The notes under the pieces are model-generated. The model was not told where the DNA came from. It saw only the letters and a program-made list of their open reading frames with translations, and did not search any database. From NCBI RefSeq assembly GCF_014295415.1, contig NZ_CP052909.1:1674001-1738000 (forward strand): 64,000 bases of DNA. The letters are read 5' to 3'. Shown piece after piece: positions 35,070-45,100 of this stretch. The position numbers were made by a program, and so were the translations under genes. Positions within the stretch are counted from its first letter, which is position 1. Each line of letters opens with the position of its first letter. Source of the DNA: Constantimarinum furrinae (GTDB taxonomy: Bacteria; Bacteroidota; Bacteroidia; Flavobacteriales; Flavobacteriaceae).

Positions 35070-38000
35070 ATGCAAAATAAAGGACTTATAACAGTTTTTG
35101 CGATATTATTTGGTCTGGTAAGTTTATACCAATTATCGTTTACCTATATCGCCAATCAGGTTGAAGATGATGCCAAAGAATACGCAAGAAGCATGTTTTC
35201 TGAAAATGAACCGGACGAACGTTCGCTTGCCGAGGTTAAGTACCTGGATTCCATGGCAACCGAAGAGGTTTTTATGGGGATCGATTATAAAACTGCTGTA
35301 GACAAGCAACTTAATAAAGGGTTGGACCTTAAAGGAGGGATCAACGTAATTCTTCAGGTTTCAGTGCAGGATATTCTCCGCGGACTGGCCAACAACTCCA
35401 AGGACCCTGCTTTCAATCAGGCACTCGCCAACGCGGTTGAACTTCAGAAGCAATCACAGGAAACTTATCTTGAATCTTTTTTCAGAGCATTCGAAGCCAT
35501 ACCGGGAGACAACTCTTTGGCATCACCCGATATTTTCTTTAACAAAAATCTGGAAGATGAGATCAATGCTTCTATGAGTAATGAAGAAGTAAAGAGTGTT
35601 ATCGAAAGAAAATTGGATGAGTCTATCGCCTCGGCTTTTGAAGTATTGAGAAAACGTATCGATAAATTTGGTGTTACACAACCTAACATCCAGCGTTTAG
35701 GAAATTCGGGGAGAATTCTCGTGGAACTACCCGGAGCAAAAGATATTGAAAGAACCAAGGATCTTTTAGTGCAAACGGCACAATTGGAATTCTGGGAAGT
35801 TTTTAAAGCAGATCAGTTTCAGAATTTCTTTATTGAAGCAGATGCCAAGATTAAGGAACTGGCAAAACCGGAAACCGACTCTTCAGTCACCGATACTACT
35901 AAGGTTGAAGATGACGATATTACAGAGCTCCTTGTTGATGAAGCCGACCAGGATGATGCTTCTGCAGACCCTTCAAAGGCAAATCCGCTACTTTCTAGAA
36001 TATCGTTTGGAACTCCCGGATATCCGGTAATCGCGACCGTAGAAAGCAAGGATGTAAATAAAGTAAAAGAATATCTTGCGATGCCTCAGGTTCGTCAACT
36101 GTTGCCGGCAGAGCTTCGTTATGCAAAGTTTGTTTGGGGATTACCCAGCACGATCGAAACAGCTAACAACGGTACTTTAGAAGTTGTTGAATTATATGCC
36201 CTTCAGGGGAACAGAGAGAACGAACCCCCTTTAAGTGGTGGGGTAGTTACCGACGCCGCTCAGTCTTACGACCAGGCAAGTCGGGTATCGGTAGATATGC
36301 AAATGAACGGTAAGGGTGCTAAGATCTGGGAAGAGATGACCGGTAAAGCATATACCAATCAAAGTCAGATTGCCATCGTACTCGATGATATCGTTTATTC
36401 GGCTCCGGGAGTAACTTCAGGGCCAATTGCCGGAGGACGTAGTTCGATTACAGGAGACTTCAGTATTACCGAAGGTCAGGATCTCGCGAATGTTCTTAGA
36501 GCGGGTAAGTTGCCTGCGAGAGCGGAGATCATTCAGGCTGAGGTTGTGGGACCAACTTTAGGTCAGGAAGCTATCGATAGCGGAATACTTTCGTTCCTTA
36601 TTGCACTTGGATTCGTATTGTTGTGGATGATATTTTACTACGGAAAGGCAGGTGTTTTTGCCGATGTTGCCTTGGTAGTGAACATCCTTTTTATCTTCGG
36701 GATCTTAGCCGGACTTGGTGCGGTGCTAACCTTACCTGGTATCGCCGGTATTGTCTTGACCATTGGTATCTCGGTAGATGCGAACGTACTTATCTTTGAA
36801 AGGATACGGGAAGAACTCGCAAAGGGGAAAGCACAAAAAGATGCAATTAAGGATGGTTTCAACAATGCCCTTTCTTCGATTCTTGATGCGAACATCACAA
36901 CAGGACTTACCGGTCTTATTCTATTGGTATTTGGTACAGGACCTATTAAAGGATTTGCGACTACTTTACTGATAGGTATTCTTACTTCGTTGTTTACCGC
37001 GATCTTTATCACAAGATTGTTTATTGACGGATATACGAAAAACGGAAAACCTTTAACCTGTTCGACATCTATCACGAAGAACCTCTTTAAGAACGTTAAT
37101 ATCAATTTCCTCGGAAAGCGTAAAGTGGCCTATATCATTTCAGGGATATTGCTCTGTCTAAGTTTGGGGTCATTGTTTACCAACGGCCTTAACCAGGGGG
37201 TGGATTTTGTTGGAGGTAGAACGTACACGGTGCGTTTTGATAAGGATGTGAATGCTACCGATATTCAGAATGATATGATCGCTGTATTTGGTTCGGCTGA
37301 AGCCAAGACCTATGGTGGTGATAATCAGTTAAAAATTACTACTAAATATAAGGTAGATGATTCCGGAACTGAAGTGGATAATGAGATCGAGCAAATGCTT
37401 TATGAAGGGTTAAAACCCAACTTACCTGCTACCATGACCTTCGAAGACTTTAAAGGTGATGATGAAGGAAAGACTATAGGTAGAATGGAATATTATAAGG
37501 TAAGCCCTACAATTGCAGATGATATCAAGAAATCTTCCTTCTGGGCAGTACTTGGATCTCTTATTGTGGTATTCCTTTATATACTTTTGCGTTTTAGAAG
37601 ATGGCAATTTAGTTTAGGTGCTGTTGCAGCGGTGTTCCATGATGTGTTGATCGTATTAGGGATATTCTCCCTTACCTATAAGTTCATGCCGTTTAATATG
37701 GAGATCGATCAGTCCTTTATTGCGGCGATCCTAACGGTGATCGGATACTCGCTAAACGACACGGTGGTAGTATTTGACCGTATTCGTGAATTCTTTAACG
37801 AACATTCCGGTTGGAAGATGAATCGAATCATCAACAGTGCATTAAACAGCACATTGAGTAGAACTTTAAATACCTCTATCACCACACTTATCGTATTATT
37901 AACCATCTTTATTTTGGGAGCCGAATCAATTCGCGGATTGATTTTTGCCTTGATCGTGGGTGTGGTAGTAGGTACGTATTCTTCGTTGTTCATCGCAACG

Positions 38001-38087
38001 CCGGTATTCTTTGATACTGTGAAAAAGCGTGGAATTGATCTCACCGATAAGTCTAAAGAGGAGGAGTCTGAAGAAGAGAAGAAATAA
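35070..38087 (+). CDS. secDF: Fused protein translocase subunit SecDF
   Basis: A 1005-residue fusion of SecD (about 1-660) and SecF (about 670-980), the proton-driven accessory subunits of the SecYEG translocon. SecD shows the first helix (GLITVFAILFGLVSLYQL), LDLKGGINVILQV, the periplasmic P1 domain (about 100-470) with LRKRIDKFGVTQPNIQRLG, and six-helix RND-type membrane block with ILTIGISVDANVLIFERIREE. SecF starts after LFKNVNINFLGKRKVAY and shows NQGVDFVGGRTYTVRF, IGYSLNDTVVVFDRIRE and NSTLSRTLNTSITTL. An acidic insert (about 270-305, D/E/T-rich) lies in P1. SecDF as one polypeptide is usual in Bacteroidota. The C-terminus is a short acidic tail. Confidence 0.98.
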   Translation: MQNKGLITVFAILFGLVSLYQLSFTYIANQVEDDAKEYARSMFSENEPDERSLAEVKYLDSMATEEVFMGIDYKTAVDKQLNKGLDLKGGINVILQVSVQDILRGLANNSKDPAFNQALANAVELQKQSQETYLESFFRAFEAIPGDNSLASPDIFFNKNLEDEINASMSNEEVKSVIERKLDESIASAFEVLRKRIDKFGVTQPNIQRLGNSGRILVELPGAKDIERTKDLLVQTAQLEFWEVFKADQFQNFFIEADAKIKELAKPETDSSVTDTTKVEDDDITELLVDEADQDDASADPSKANPLLSRISFGTPGYPVIATVESKDVNKVKEYLAMPQVRQLLPAELRYAKFVWGLPSTIETANNGTLEVVELYALQGNRENEPPLSGGVVTDAAQSYDQASRVSVDMQMNGKGAKIWEEMTGKAYTNQSQIAIVLDDIVYSAPGVTSGPIAGGRSSITGDFSITEGQDLANVLRAGKLPARAEIIQAEVVGPTLGQEAIDSGILSFLIALGFVLLWMIFYYGKAGVFADVALVVNILFIFGILAGLGAVLTLPGIAGIVLTIGISVDANVLIFERIREELAKGKAQKDAIKDGFNNALSSILDANITTGLTGLILLVFGTGPIKGFATTLLIGILTSLFTAIFITRLFIDGYTKNGKPLTCSTSITKNLFKNVNINFLGKRKVAYIISGILLCLSLGSLFTNGLNQGVDFVGGRTYTVRFDKDVNATDIQNDMIAVFGSAEAKTYGGDNQLKITTKYKVDDSGTEVDNEIEQMLYEGLKPNLPATMTFEDFKGDDEGKTIGRMEYYKVSPTIADDIKKSSFWAVLGSLIVVFLYILLRFRRWQFSLGAVAAVFHDVLIVLGIFSLTYKFMPFNMEIDQSFIAAILTVIGYSLNDTVVVFDRIREFFNEHSGWKMNRIINSALNSTLSRTLNTSITTLIVLLTIFILGAESIRGLIFALIVGVVVGTYSSLFIATPVFFDTVKKRGIDLTDKSKEEESEEEKK

Positions 38088-38112
38088 TTGGTTTCGTATT
38101 GAAATCAACAAA

Positions 38113-38146
38113 AAAGTCCGCTGCATTTGCAGCGGACTTTTTTTGT
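38113..38146. terminator. Bidirectional terminator between secDF and the DUF192 gene
   Basis: AAAGTCCGCTGC (38113-38124) pairs with GCAGCGGACTTT (38129-38140) around an ATTT loop, with A and T runs on both sides. Confidence 0.93.
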
Positions 38147-38167
38147 TTCTAATAGTTTTAATTTACA

Positions 38168-38656
38168 TTATTGTCTGGTCCAATCTACGAGATCACCTTT
38201 TTTGATACCCCATTTATCACTTAAACCGGCATTGACCTCCAGTACGTATTTTGCAGGACCTTCCGAAGGAATAGTCGTGGTATTAAAGGGAACCGCATTC
38301 TTCGCAATATTCACGATCTTTTTATCACTGTTAATATAAATGATATCTAAAGCGAATTCGGTATTTTTCATATAAAAGCCCCGTTTCACTTCCTCATCAA
38401 AAATAAAGAGCATCCCCTTATCATTATCCATGGATTTCCGGTACATCAATCCGGTACGTGTCTGATAGTCATCATCGGCGATTTCTATTTCAAGATTCGC
38501 GACTATAGAGTCGTTTTCATTTTTTATAAGGACCAGTTCACCTTCCTTAGTAAACGTAACTTCCTTTGTAAGCGATTGCGATTGTGTTTTTTCTTTGCAG
38601 CCTTCAGAAAGGCCTATAAATGCTGCTAAAACCAGCGGTATCCAAATTCTTTTCAT
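38168..38656 (-). CDS. DUF192 family lipoprotein
   Basis: A 162-residue protein with a lipoprotein-type signal (LVLAAFIGLSEGC, Cys20). The DUF192 domain (about 45-158) has LEIADDDYQTRTGLMYRKSMDNDKGMLFIF as its main block in two parts, then GFYMKNTEFALDIIYIN, and KYVLEVNAGLSDKWGIKKGD. Members are small beta proteins found near the membrane with no established activity. Its ATG overlaps the stop of lgt by 4 bases, so it is translated with the lgt cluster. Confidence 0.92.
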   Translation of the reverse strand: MKRIWIPLVLAAFIGLSEGCKEKTQSQSLTKEVTFTKEGELVLIKNENDSIVANLEIEIADDDYQTRTGLMYRKSMDNDKGMLFIFDEEVKRGFYMKNTEFALDIIYINSDKKIVNIAKNAVPFNTTTIPSEGPAKYVLEVNAGLSDKWGIKKGDLVDWTRQ

Positions 38657-39477
38657 GCTTCGTATCGATTGTTATAAGATCGCCAAATAAAGTAAAAACC
38701 TGCCAATACCAGTGGAATACTTAATAACTGTCCGGTATTGAGGTACCAATCCTCTCTGCCTACCACCTGTGCTTCCTTAACAAATTCGACAAAGAAACGG
38801 ATAGACCAGAGTATAACAAGGAATACCCCAAAAATAAAGCCTAGTTGTTTACTTTTTTCAGTTTTCCAGTAGATATAATAAAGTAAGATAAACAGAATGA
38901 CACACCCCGCCGATTCGTATAACTGCGCAGGATGTCTTGGAAAGGTTTCATTAAGTTGGGCAAAAATAACTCCATAATCACTGCCGGTAGGTTTCCCGAT
39001 AATTTCAGAATTAATAAAATTCCCTAATCTGATAAAAATTCCCCCACAGGTTACTGCAATAACGATGCGATCCAGAACCCATAAAACCGGTTTTTTGATC
39101 ACCCGTTTCGCATAAATAAACATGGCGATAATAATGGAAATAGCAGCACCGTGACTTGCAAGCCCCTGAAATCCGGTAAATTCAAATTCGGGTACTGTTC
39201 GTATGGGAAGTAAGATGGACAATGGGTCCTCAGTGATTAATTCGGGCTGATAGAAGATCACATGACCTAGTCGTGCCCCCAATAAGGTGGCAATGACCAT
39301 ATAGATAAAAAGACTGTCGAGCTTTTCCTGTGATTCTCCTTCATTCTTATAGATTCGTTTGGTGATAAACCAACCCAGTGTAAATGCTATAACGAACATT
39401 AAACTGTAATATCTGATCATAAAAAAACCCAGATCGATCCCTTCTGCAGGATCCCAAACGAAACTTAAATAGTGCAT
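38653..39477 (-). CDS. lgt: Prolipoprotein diacylglyceryl transferase
   Basis: A 274-residue inner membrane enzyme that transfers a diacylglyceryl group from phosphatidylglycerol to the lipobox cysteine of prolipoproteins, the first step for the many lipoproteins in this window. Seven membrane helices are visible. Family motifs: LASHGAAISIIIAMF (the catalytic His region, about 108-122), RLGNFINSEIIGKPT (about 148-162, the Lgt signature) and FPRHPAQLYES. It sits in the order folE, cysS, yidD, lgt, DUF192, with a 61-base gap to yidD. Confidence 0.97.
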   Translation of the reverse strand: MHYLSFVWDPAEGIDLGFFMIRYYSLMFVIAFTLGWFITKRIYKNEGESQEKLDSLFIYMVIATLLGARLGHVIFYQPELITEDPLSILLPIRTVPEFEFTGFQGLASHGAAISIIIAMFIYAKRVIKKPVLWVLDRIVIAVTCGGIFIRLGNFINSEIIGKPTGSDYGVIFAQLNETFPRHPAQLYESAGCVILFILLYYIYWKTEKSKQLGFIFGVFLVILWSIRFFVEFVKEAQVVGREDWYLNTGQLLSIPLVLAGFYFIWRSYNNRYEA

Positions 39478-39538
39478 AGTTTTATTTTAAGAAGGGTAAA
39501 TATACTAAAAAACGAATCTGTATTTTTTGATTTATAGA

Positions 39539-39778
39539 TTAGATTTCTTCTTCAGAACCGGGTACCGGATCATAGCCGGAGCCACCCCAGGGCTGACAGC
39601 TGCCAATTCGTTTTAACGCAAGCCACCCGCCTTTGAAAAGACCGTGAATTTTAAGTGCTTCTATGGTATAATGTGAACAAGTAGGGGTATATCTGCAAGT
39701 TGATGGTGTGAGCGGAGAAATTAGAACCTGATACCCTCTTACCAAAATAATAAAAGGATATGTGAGTACCTTTTTCAT
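39539..39778 (-). CDS. yidD: Membrane protein insertion efficiency factor YidD
   Basis: A 79-residue YidD (DUF37/alpha-haemolysin-like) protein. It has an amphipathic N-terminus ([17 protein letters not shown]), the cysteine motif [17 protein letters not shown] and the terminal [15 protein letters not shown]. It supports insertion of inner membrane proteins with YidC, although no rnpA or yidC is next to it here. It starts 1 base after the cysS stop codon, so it is cotranscribed. Confidence 0.95.
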   Translation of the reverse strand: MKKVLTYPFIILVRGYQVLISPLTPSTCRYTPTCSHYTIEALKIHGLFKGGWLALKRIGSCQPWGGSGYDPVPGSEEEI

Positions 39779-39779
39779 C

Positions 39780-41264
39780 TTAGTTGAGCGAGTAGGTAGT
39801 CCCGTCTTTTCCGTCCTTTAATTGAATACCCACTTCCAGCAAAGAATCCCGTATTTTATCACTTGTTGCAAAATCCTTATTGGCTCTGGCATCGTTTCTA
39901 AGTTGAATAAGTAAATCGATCGCCCCTTCCAGTTTTTCTCCGCTTCCGTTGTTTTCGGACGCTACATCAACGAGTCCGAGTACATCAAAAATAAAATCCG
40001 ACATCGTTTGTTTAAGTAATTTGAGGTCTTCTACAGTAATACTTCCGGAGCCGTGCTTGACCGAATTTATAAAGGTAGCACCTTCAAATAATTGCGCGAT
40101 GAGGATAGGACTGTTAAAATCATCGTTCATGGCATCATAGCAAGATTGCTTCCATTGGGCTATGTTCATGCTGCTTTCTTCGGAAGTATCTAAACTTTCA
40201 ATACTTCGGAAGGCATCCATTAAGCGATTAAATCCTTTTTCTGAAGCCAGCAAAGCGTCATTCGAAAAATCTAGAATACTTCCGTAATGCGCTTGATACA
40301 TAAAAAATTTAGCTACAGCAGGTGAAAAAGCCTTACTCAGTATATCGTTGTCTCCGGTGAACAATTCTGAAGGTAAAATATTATTCCCGGTTGATTTCGC
40401 CATTTTTTTACCGTTTAAAGTAAGCATATTGGTATGCATCCAATAGTTGACCGGTGATTTTTTTGTACTTGCTTCGGCCTGAGCGATCTCACATTCGTGA
40501 TGCGGAAACTTAAGGTCCATGCCGCCTCCGTGAATATCGAATTGATCCCCCAAGTATTTAGTGCTCATGGCAGTACATTCGAGATGCCAACCGGGAAATC
40601 CATCACTCCAGGGAGATGGCCAGCGCATAATATGTTGCGGTTCTGCTTTCTTCCAAAGTGCAAAATCCTGCGGATTTTTCTTTTCGCTTTGAGCTGCTAG
40701 TTCGCGCGTATTAGTCACCATGTCTTCGAGCTGTCTTCCACTTAATTTTCCGTAGGCATTATCTTCATTGAACTTCATGACATCGAAATATACCGAACCG
40801 TTCTTTTCATAGGCGTAACCTTCGGCCATGATCTTTTCCACGATTCTTATTTGTTCGAAAATATGGCCAGTGGCCGTAGGTTCTATACTGGGTGGCAACG
40901 CATTGAATTTTGCCATGATCGTATGGAAGTCAACGGTGTATTTCTGAACCACTTCCATAGGTTCCAGTTGTTCGATTCGTGCTTTTTTTAAGATAGGATC
41001 TTCGCCACTTTCTCCATCATTCTCAAGGTGCCCTGCATCGGTAATATTGCGTACATAACGAACTTTATATCCAAGGTGAGTAAGATAGCGGTATACGAGA
41101 TCAAAAGAAAGAAACGTGCGGCAATTTCCCATATGTACATTACTGTAAACCGTAGGTCCACAGACATACAATCCTATTGCGCCTTCGTGAATAGGCGTGA
41201 AGAGCTCTTTAGATTTGGTAAGGGAATTGTGTATATAAAGCTGCTGTTTCTCGTAACGTTTCAT
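39780..41264 (-). CDS. cysS: Cysteinyl-tRNA synthetase
   Basis: A 494-residue class I synthetase. The HIGH region is [22 protein letters not shown] in outline (residues 28-50), where HMGN replaces HIGH. Zinc ligands are Cys30, the Cys of [10 protein letters not shown], and the His/Cys of [13 protein letters not shown]. The KMSKS loop is present as KMAKSTGN (about 290). The DALR-type anticodon-binding domain follows (about 345-440), with the usual C-terminal domain of Bacteroidota CysRS. It lies upstream of yidD and downstream of folE on the minus strand. Confidence 0.98.
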   Translation of the reverse strand: MKRYEKQQLYIHNSLTKSKELFTPIHEGAIGLYVCGPTVYSNVHMGNCRTFLSFDLVYRYLTHLGYKVRYVRNITDAGHLENDGESGEDPILKKARIEQLEPMEVVQKYTVDFHTIMAKFNALPPSIEPTATGHIFEQIRIVEKIMAEGYAYEKNGSVYFDVMKFNEDNAYGKLSGRQLEDMVTNTRELAAQSEKKNPQDFALWKKAEPQHIMRWPSPWSDGFPGWHLECTAMSTKYLGDQFDIHGGGMDLKFPHHECEIAQAEASTKKSPVNYWMHTNMLTLNGKKMAKSTGNNILPSELFTGDNDILSKAFSPAVAKFFMYQAHYGSILDFSNDALLASEKGFNRLMDAFRSIESLDTSEESSMNIAQWKQSCYDAMNDDFNSPILIAQLFEGATFINSVKHGSGSITVEDLKLLKQTMSDFIFDVLGLVDVASENNGSGEKLEGAIDLLIQLRNDARANKDFATSDKIRDSLLEVGIQLKDGKDGTTYSLN

Positions 41265-41289
41265 TATGTACTTCTGAAGGTATGACTTG

Positions 41290-41967
41290 TTAAAATTCAG
41301 TATTTAGCTGAATATAATCTAAAAAATCCCGGCGAACTTCTGCGTTTTTAAAGACACCGCCAAATTCGCTGGTTACCGTACTGCTGTCGATATCCCGGAT
41401 TCCTCTCGAATTAACGCATAGGTGTTTGGCATCGATCACACAAGCTACATCGTCGGTGTTCAATACCTGTTGTAATTCTTTTACGATTTGCATGGTTAGC
41501 CGCTCTTGCACCTGAGGTCGTTTCGCAAAATAATCGACAATTCGGTTCATTTTTGATAGCCCAACAACCGTTCCGTTAGAAATATAAGCGATATGTGCCT
41601 TCCCAACTATTGGTAGCAGGTGATGCTCGCAGGTAGAATATAGCGTGATGTTCTTTTCAACCAGCATTTCTCCGTATTTATATTTATTTTCAAAAGTAGA
41701 GGCCTTAGGCTTTCTATCGGGATGTAATCCACCAAAAAGCTCCTGTACAAACATTTTTGCTACACGGGAGGGCGTACCTTTAAGACTATCGTCATTCAAG
41801 TCCAGACCGAGAGTAACCATTATATTTTGAACATCTTTTTTTATTTTGGCAATTTTTTCGATGTCGCTTAGCTCAAAAGCATCAGGGCGCAACGGAGTGT
41901 CGGTAGAAGTTCCAACGTGGTCGTTTCCAAATGACTCTATATCTTTCAGCTGCTTTTCCAAATCCAT
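41290..41967 (-). CDS. folE: GTP cyclohydrolase I
   Basis: A 225-residue enzyme (from the ATG at 41967; the frame opens at 42003) that converts GTP to dihydroneopterin triphosphate, the first step to folate and to queuosine through QueD. Zinc ligands are in [21 protein letters not shown] (Cys and His) and in [18 protein letters not shown]. The substrate-binding [23 protein letters not shown] block is complete. The leading gene of the minus-strand cluster with cysS, 25 bases upstream of it. The queE gene at 29343 uses a downstream product of this enzyme. Confidence 0.96.
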   Translation of the reverse strand: MDLEKQLKDIESFGNDHVGTSTDTPLRPDAFELSDIEKIAKIKKDVQNIMVTLGLDLNDDSLKGTPSRVAKMFVQELFGGLHPDRKPKASTFENKYKYGEMLVEKNITLYSTCEHHLLPIVGKAHIAYISNGTVVGLSKMNRIVDYFAKRPQVQERLTMQIVKELQQVLNTDDVACVIDAKHLCVNSRGIRDIDSSTVTSEFGGVFKNAEVRRDFLDYIQLNTEF

Positions 41968-42116
41968 AAAAATAAAGTTACGTATGTAAAATACAAGGTG
42001 CAAAGATACGCATTCAAGCTATGCTATAAAAAATTGAATCTTACTATTTTTAAGAATTGAAACCCTAACAATTTCATAAAATTTTCTTAATTTTCCGCGA
42101 TTATAGAAAATTGAAT

Positions 42117-45100
42117 ATGAAAAAGATGTACCCCACGACATTCTTAGCGTTTTTTGCGTTCTTATTTTTGAGTATAAACGTATTCTCTCAAGGAGGAACC
42201 TGTTCGGTAATAGAGCCATTTTGCGCTGGAGATCAGTCATTAATTTTTGCGAATTGTAATAATACAGATCCGAGTTGTAATGCTACTGCAGAGCCCGGTC
42301 CCGATTATGGCTGTCTTGGAACACAACCCTATCCGGCATGGTTTTATTTGCAGGTTGATCAATCCGGAAATTTAAATTTTCAAATTGTTCAGAATACCTC
42401 CTTCGATATTAACGGTAATCCAACCGGGACAGGATTGGATGTCGATTTCATCTGTTGGGGACCCTTTAATCAGGGTGACAACCTTTGTGATTATACGCAA
42501 CTTCAATCTTTTAACGAGATCGCATGTAGTTTTTCTCCCGCTCCTGTAGAGAATTTTACCATCCCCGGGGCAGTATCCGGACAAATCTATGTTCTTGTAA
42601 TTACAAATTATAATCAAAGCGCGGGCTTTATCAAGCTCGAGCAGACAAATGCCGGTCAGCCGGGTGCAGGATCTACAGATTGTTCCATTTTAACTACTCA
42701 GACTGGGTGTGAGGGTGAAACTTTTACCTTAGACGCCAGCGAATTAGATGCGACTAATTACCTGTGGGAATATGATGATGGAACCGGGTTTGTCACAATT
42801 TTTAATGGTGATTTTCCAGTAATCAATGTGACGGGAGCCGGTGACTATAGGGTAACCATAACATTTGCTTCCGGGACACCTCAAATTCGGGAATTCCAGG
42901 TAGTAATTCTACCTACTCCGGTTATTGCAAGTCCTCCTAATAATCTAGTACAGTGTGATGACGGTATAAATACAGGAGTATTTGATCTTACCGTGAATGA
43001 TGCCGTTGTCCTCGGTGCGCAGGATCCGGCCGAATTTAATGTTACGTATCACAATACTCCCGATGATGCTTTTGCAGGAAGTAATCCTATTAATCCGGCT
43101 AACGCTTATCCGATAGCAACTCCTCCGCTGGAAACGATTTATCTTCGAATAGCCGATCAGACAGGGACATGTTTTGAAACCGATTCCTTTACTATTGAAT
43201 TTTCGTCTGCAACTGCAGGACCTATGACCGATATTATTGCTTGTGATGACGGGAGTGGCACCACAAGTCTGGATCTTGTTGCCTTAAAGGACGCCGAAGC
43301 TCTTGGAGCACAAAGTCCCGATGCTTTTACGGTTACCTATCACGCATCGCAGGCGGAGGCCGATGCCGGAATAAATGCCCATCCCAATCCATATACCGCG
43401 ACTGCTCCTCAGGAAACGATCTTTGTAAGAGTTGAAAATAATGATACGCCCACTTGCTATGGGACGGATAGTTTCGTGGTCGATATATTTGAAACACCGA
43501 CGGCTAATCAGCCTAGCCCTATAGTTCTTTGTGATGAAGCACCTAACGATGGTCTTGCCGAATTTGATCTTACTATAAGAGACAATCAAATAACCGGAGG
43601 TAATCCTAATGCTGTGGTATTCTACTATATCACTTTGGGCGCAGCTCAGGCCGGATTGGATCCTATTCCAACCCCTACTGCCTGGACTAATACTGTTCCA
43701 AATTTTCAAACAATATACGCCAGAGTAGAGAATGTAAATAACCCGGACTGTTTTAGTATTACCTCATTGGTACTTCAAGTCGACGATGCTCCCTCGATTA
43801 CTGATCCCATTAGTGATTATTTTATATGCGACAATGATCAGGATGGATTTGAGGTTTTTGATCTCACGAGTAAGGATTCAGAGATCTTGAACATATTGGT
43901 TAATGTTACTTTGACCTATCACACCTCACAGGCTGATGCTTTGGGTGGTACTAATGCTATTGCGAATCCGACCAATTATGTAAGTGGTGGTGAACTTATC
44001 TGGGTACGTGCTGAGAATAGTGCGGGCTGTGTTACTGTGGGTAGTTTTGGGTTGATTTTGGGTGATATTCCGATGTTTGTTGAAGTGGATGAGTTTGAGC
44101 AGTGTGATAATGATAGTGATGGTTTAGAGGATTTTGATCTCAACAGTCAGAATGCTACCATAGTGGGTGGTAATTTGAATTTGAGTGTTAGTTATCATCC
44201 TACTTTGGGTGATGCTCAGGGGGATAGTAATCCTTTGGGTATTCCTTATACCAGTGCTGGTGGTGAGTTTATATGGGTACGTGTTGAGGATAATATGACG
44301 GGTTGTTATGGGACCTTTGAGATGGAGTTGATCGTTTTGATGGCTCCTGAGATCTTTGAGCCCGATCCTTTGACCTATTGTGATGATGACAATGATGGTT
44401 TTGGTGAGTTTACCTTAACGGATGCCGATGAGGATGTTGTCAACGGGAATCCATCGGGGAATTTGGTGGTGAGTTATCATGAGACGTTGGCCGATGCACA
44501 AAATGGGGTCAATGCCTTAAGTAGTCCGTATACGAACGTGGATCCTTTTACTCAGACGCTTTATGTTCGTTTGCTGGATCTGGCTACGGGTTGTTACAGT
44601 ACTACGACCTTGCTTTTGATCGTACAGGACAGTCCTTTGATCAATGATCCTGCTGCTTTGGTGCTGTGTGATGACGATGGAGATGGTGTTGAGATCTTCG
44701 ATCTCACCCAGGTGGAGCCAGAGGTGTTAGGTTCTTTGGATCCTGCCAATTATACCATTAGTTATTATGAGGATCCAGCCCTTACCATTGCCATAGTCAA
44801 TACCACGGCCTATCCCAATATAAGTAATCCTCAGACGATTCATATTGTTGTTGAGGATATTGCCAATGGGTGCCAGGGTCTCACGACGGTGGAACTTATT
44901 GTGAATTTGCCTCCTTCCCTTGTTGCTCCTACGCCTTTGGAGCTTTGTGATGTTAACAATCCCGGGGATGAGATGGAGGCCTTTAATTTAGAGAGTAAGA
45001 CCTTTGAGATCACCGGTGGTGATCCTACCATTGTTATCACCTATCATGAGACGCAAGGGGATGCCGATGCGGGTATTAATGCGCTCAATAGTCCTTATGT

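Noticed and set aside
41968-42116. A riboswitch (folate or queuosine type) before folE, or before queE at 29277-29342.
   Set aside because: The leaders are short and A/T-rich without the paired elements of a known riboswitch class.
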